Assembly (NCBI GenBank): GCA_023853785.1
Contig: JAJIRX010000469.1
Span: 1-32,245, forward strand
Reading direction: 5' to 3'
Origin: Psilocybe azurescens
Taxonomy: Eukaryota > Basidiomycota > Agaricomycetes > Agaricales > Agrocybaceae
DNA length: 32,245 nt
This document shows positions 31,780 through 32,245 of this stretch, piece after piece. Position numbers and translations under genes: made by a program. Below the pieces are notes generated by a model. It was given only the letters and a program-made list of their open reading frames with translations, ran no database searches and was not told where the DNA came from. The number at the start of each line of letters is the position of its first letter. Position 1 is the stretch's first letter.

Positions 31780-32245
31780 CTACAACGGTGGGTTTGATAG
31801 CTTGGTTTTCAGTGCGGCATCAACGATTTCTCCCATGGCAATGACACCTTCCTCCTCCAATGTCCTCCCGACCAACTGGATACAGAGCGGAGCATCTTTG
31901 AATGTGGCAGGGTCGTCTAAAATCATGTCAGTCGCAGATTAGCATTCGGTATGAAACCTCAAGCTCACAAAATTCATGATTAGCCCTGTCCAGCTCCGTG
32001 AAGAAATCGTGTGCGGGCTTCTTCGCATCCAAGAGTGGGTCAACTGAGAGGCCGGTTGGAATAACGAGAGCCGTATAGTCAAGCGCGTTCCATATCATGG
32101 TGTAGTTTGCAGACCTAGTTGATATTCAGAATATGAAGGCCAAGAACGTACAAACCAATGAACGCACCTATTCATTCCGTGAGGGGAGCAGCGTATGCCG
32201 CACAAGGCGAAATAATTGCGTCGATGGGCCTTCCCGTTCCCGTAG
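31780..32245 (-). CDS. Amidase signature family protein, C-terminal part (partial)
   Basis: Runs off the right edge, so the 5' part with the Ser-Ser-Lys catalytic core is outside. Exons inside the window are 32168 to beyond 32245, 31969-32114 and 31780-31916. They read RPIDAIISPCAAYAAP-(P)HGMNR, then NYTMIWNALDYTALVIP and HDFFTELDRANHEFY, then DDPATFKDAPLCIQLVGR and EEEGVIAMGEIVDAALKTK, ending at TAG 31780-31782. This is the usual C-terminus of fungal acetamidase-like amidases, which hydrolyse amides to acid and ammonia. The first exon breaks at a G4 run on the plus strand (32183-32186), where a fifth base restores PPHGMNR and the splice phase. It is convergent with the zinc-cluster gene, with only 128 bp between the stops. 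Confidence 0.88.

Overview
The window looks like genomic DNA of a filamentous basidiomycete (Agaricomycetes type). Genes are split by many 45-75 bp GT-AG introns, and the families are typical of that group: DUF6533 seven-helix proteins, MATA-type HMG box, F-box/LRR proteins, Zn2Cys6 regulators and type-B carboxylesterases. No bacterial features were seen.

Layout. 1-10.56 kb is an AT-rich, almost CpG-free mobile-element block. It holds a 5.1 kb foldback element (1258-6353, 7-bp target duplication) whose arms are inverted arrays of a ~174-bp satellite-like unit. It also holds a dead 1.6 kb Tc1-like element (6867-8475, TA duplication) and the remains of an unnamed repeated protein gene (about 9.56-10.55 kb). 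Base composition changes sharply near 10.56 kb.

10.8-32.2 kb is gene territory: DUF6533 seven-helix protein (-), a 728-bp TIR element, two small minus-strand remnants (one HET-like C-terminus), HMG-box factor (+), secreted carboxylesterase/lipase (+), NT-C2 (EEIG1/EHBP1-type) protein (-), F-box protein (+), Cdc24-like RhoGEF with DH-PH-PB1 (-), Zn2Cys6 regulator (+), and the 3' part of an amidase (-) running off the right edge. There is no evident pathway cluster. The regulator and the amidase are convergent neighbours, and the RhoGEF and regulator are divergent from a shared ~0.5 kb region.

The most important observation is technical or evolutionary. Nearly every gene is broken by single-base deletions, always in a short mononucleotide run and always a contraction (14 sites located, listed in the findings). 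Allowing one extra base per site gives whole-codon lengths for the carboxylesterase (570 aa), regulator (717 aa), F-box protein (553 aa) and HMG factor (294 aa). This points to homopolymer under-calling in the assembly rather than a cluster of pseudogenes. Naive ORF calls in this window should not be trusted.
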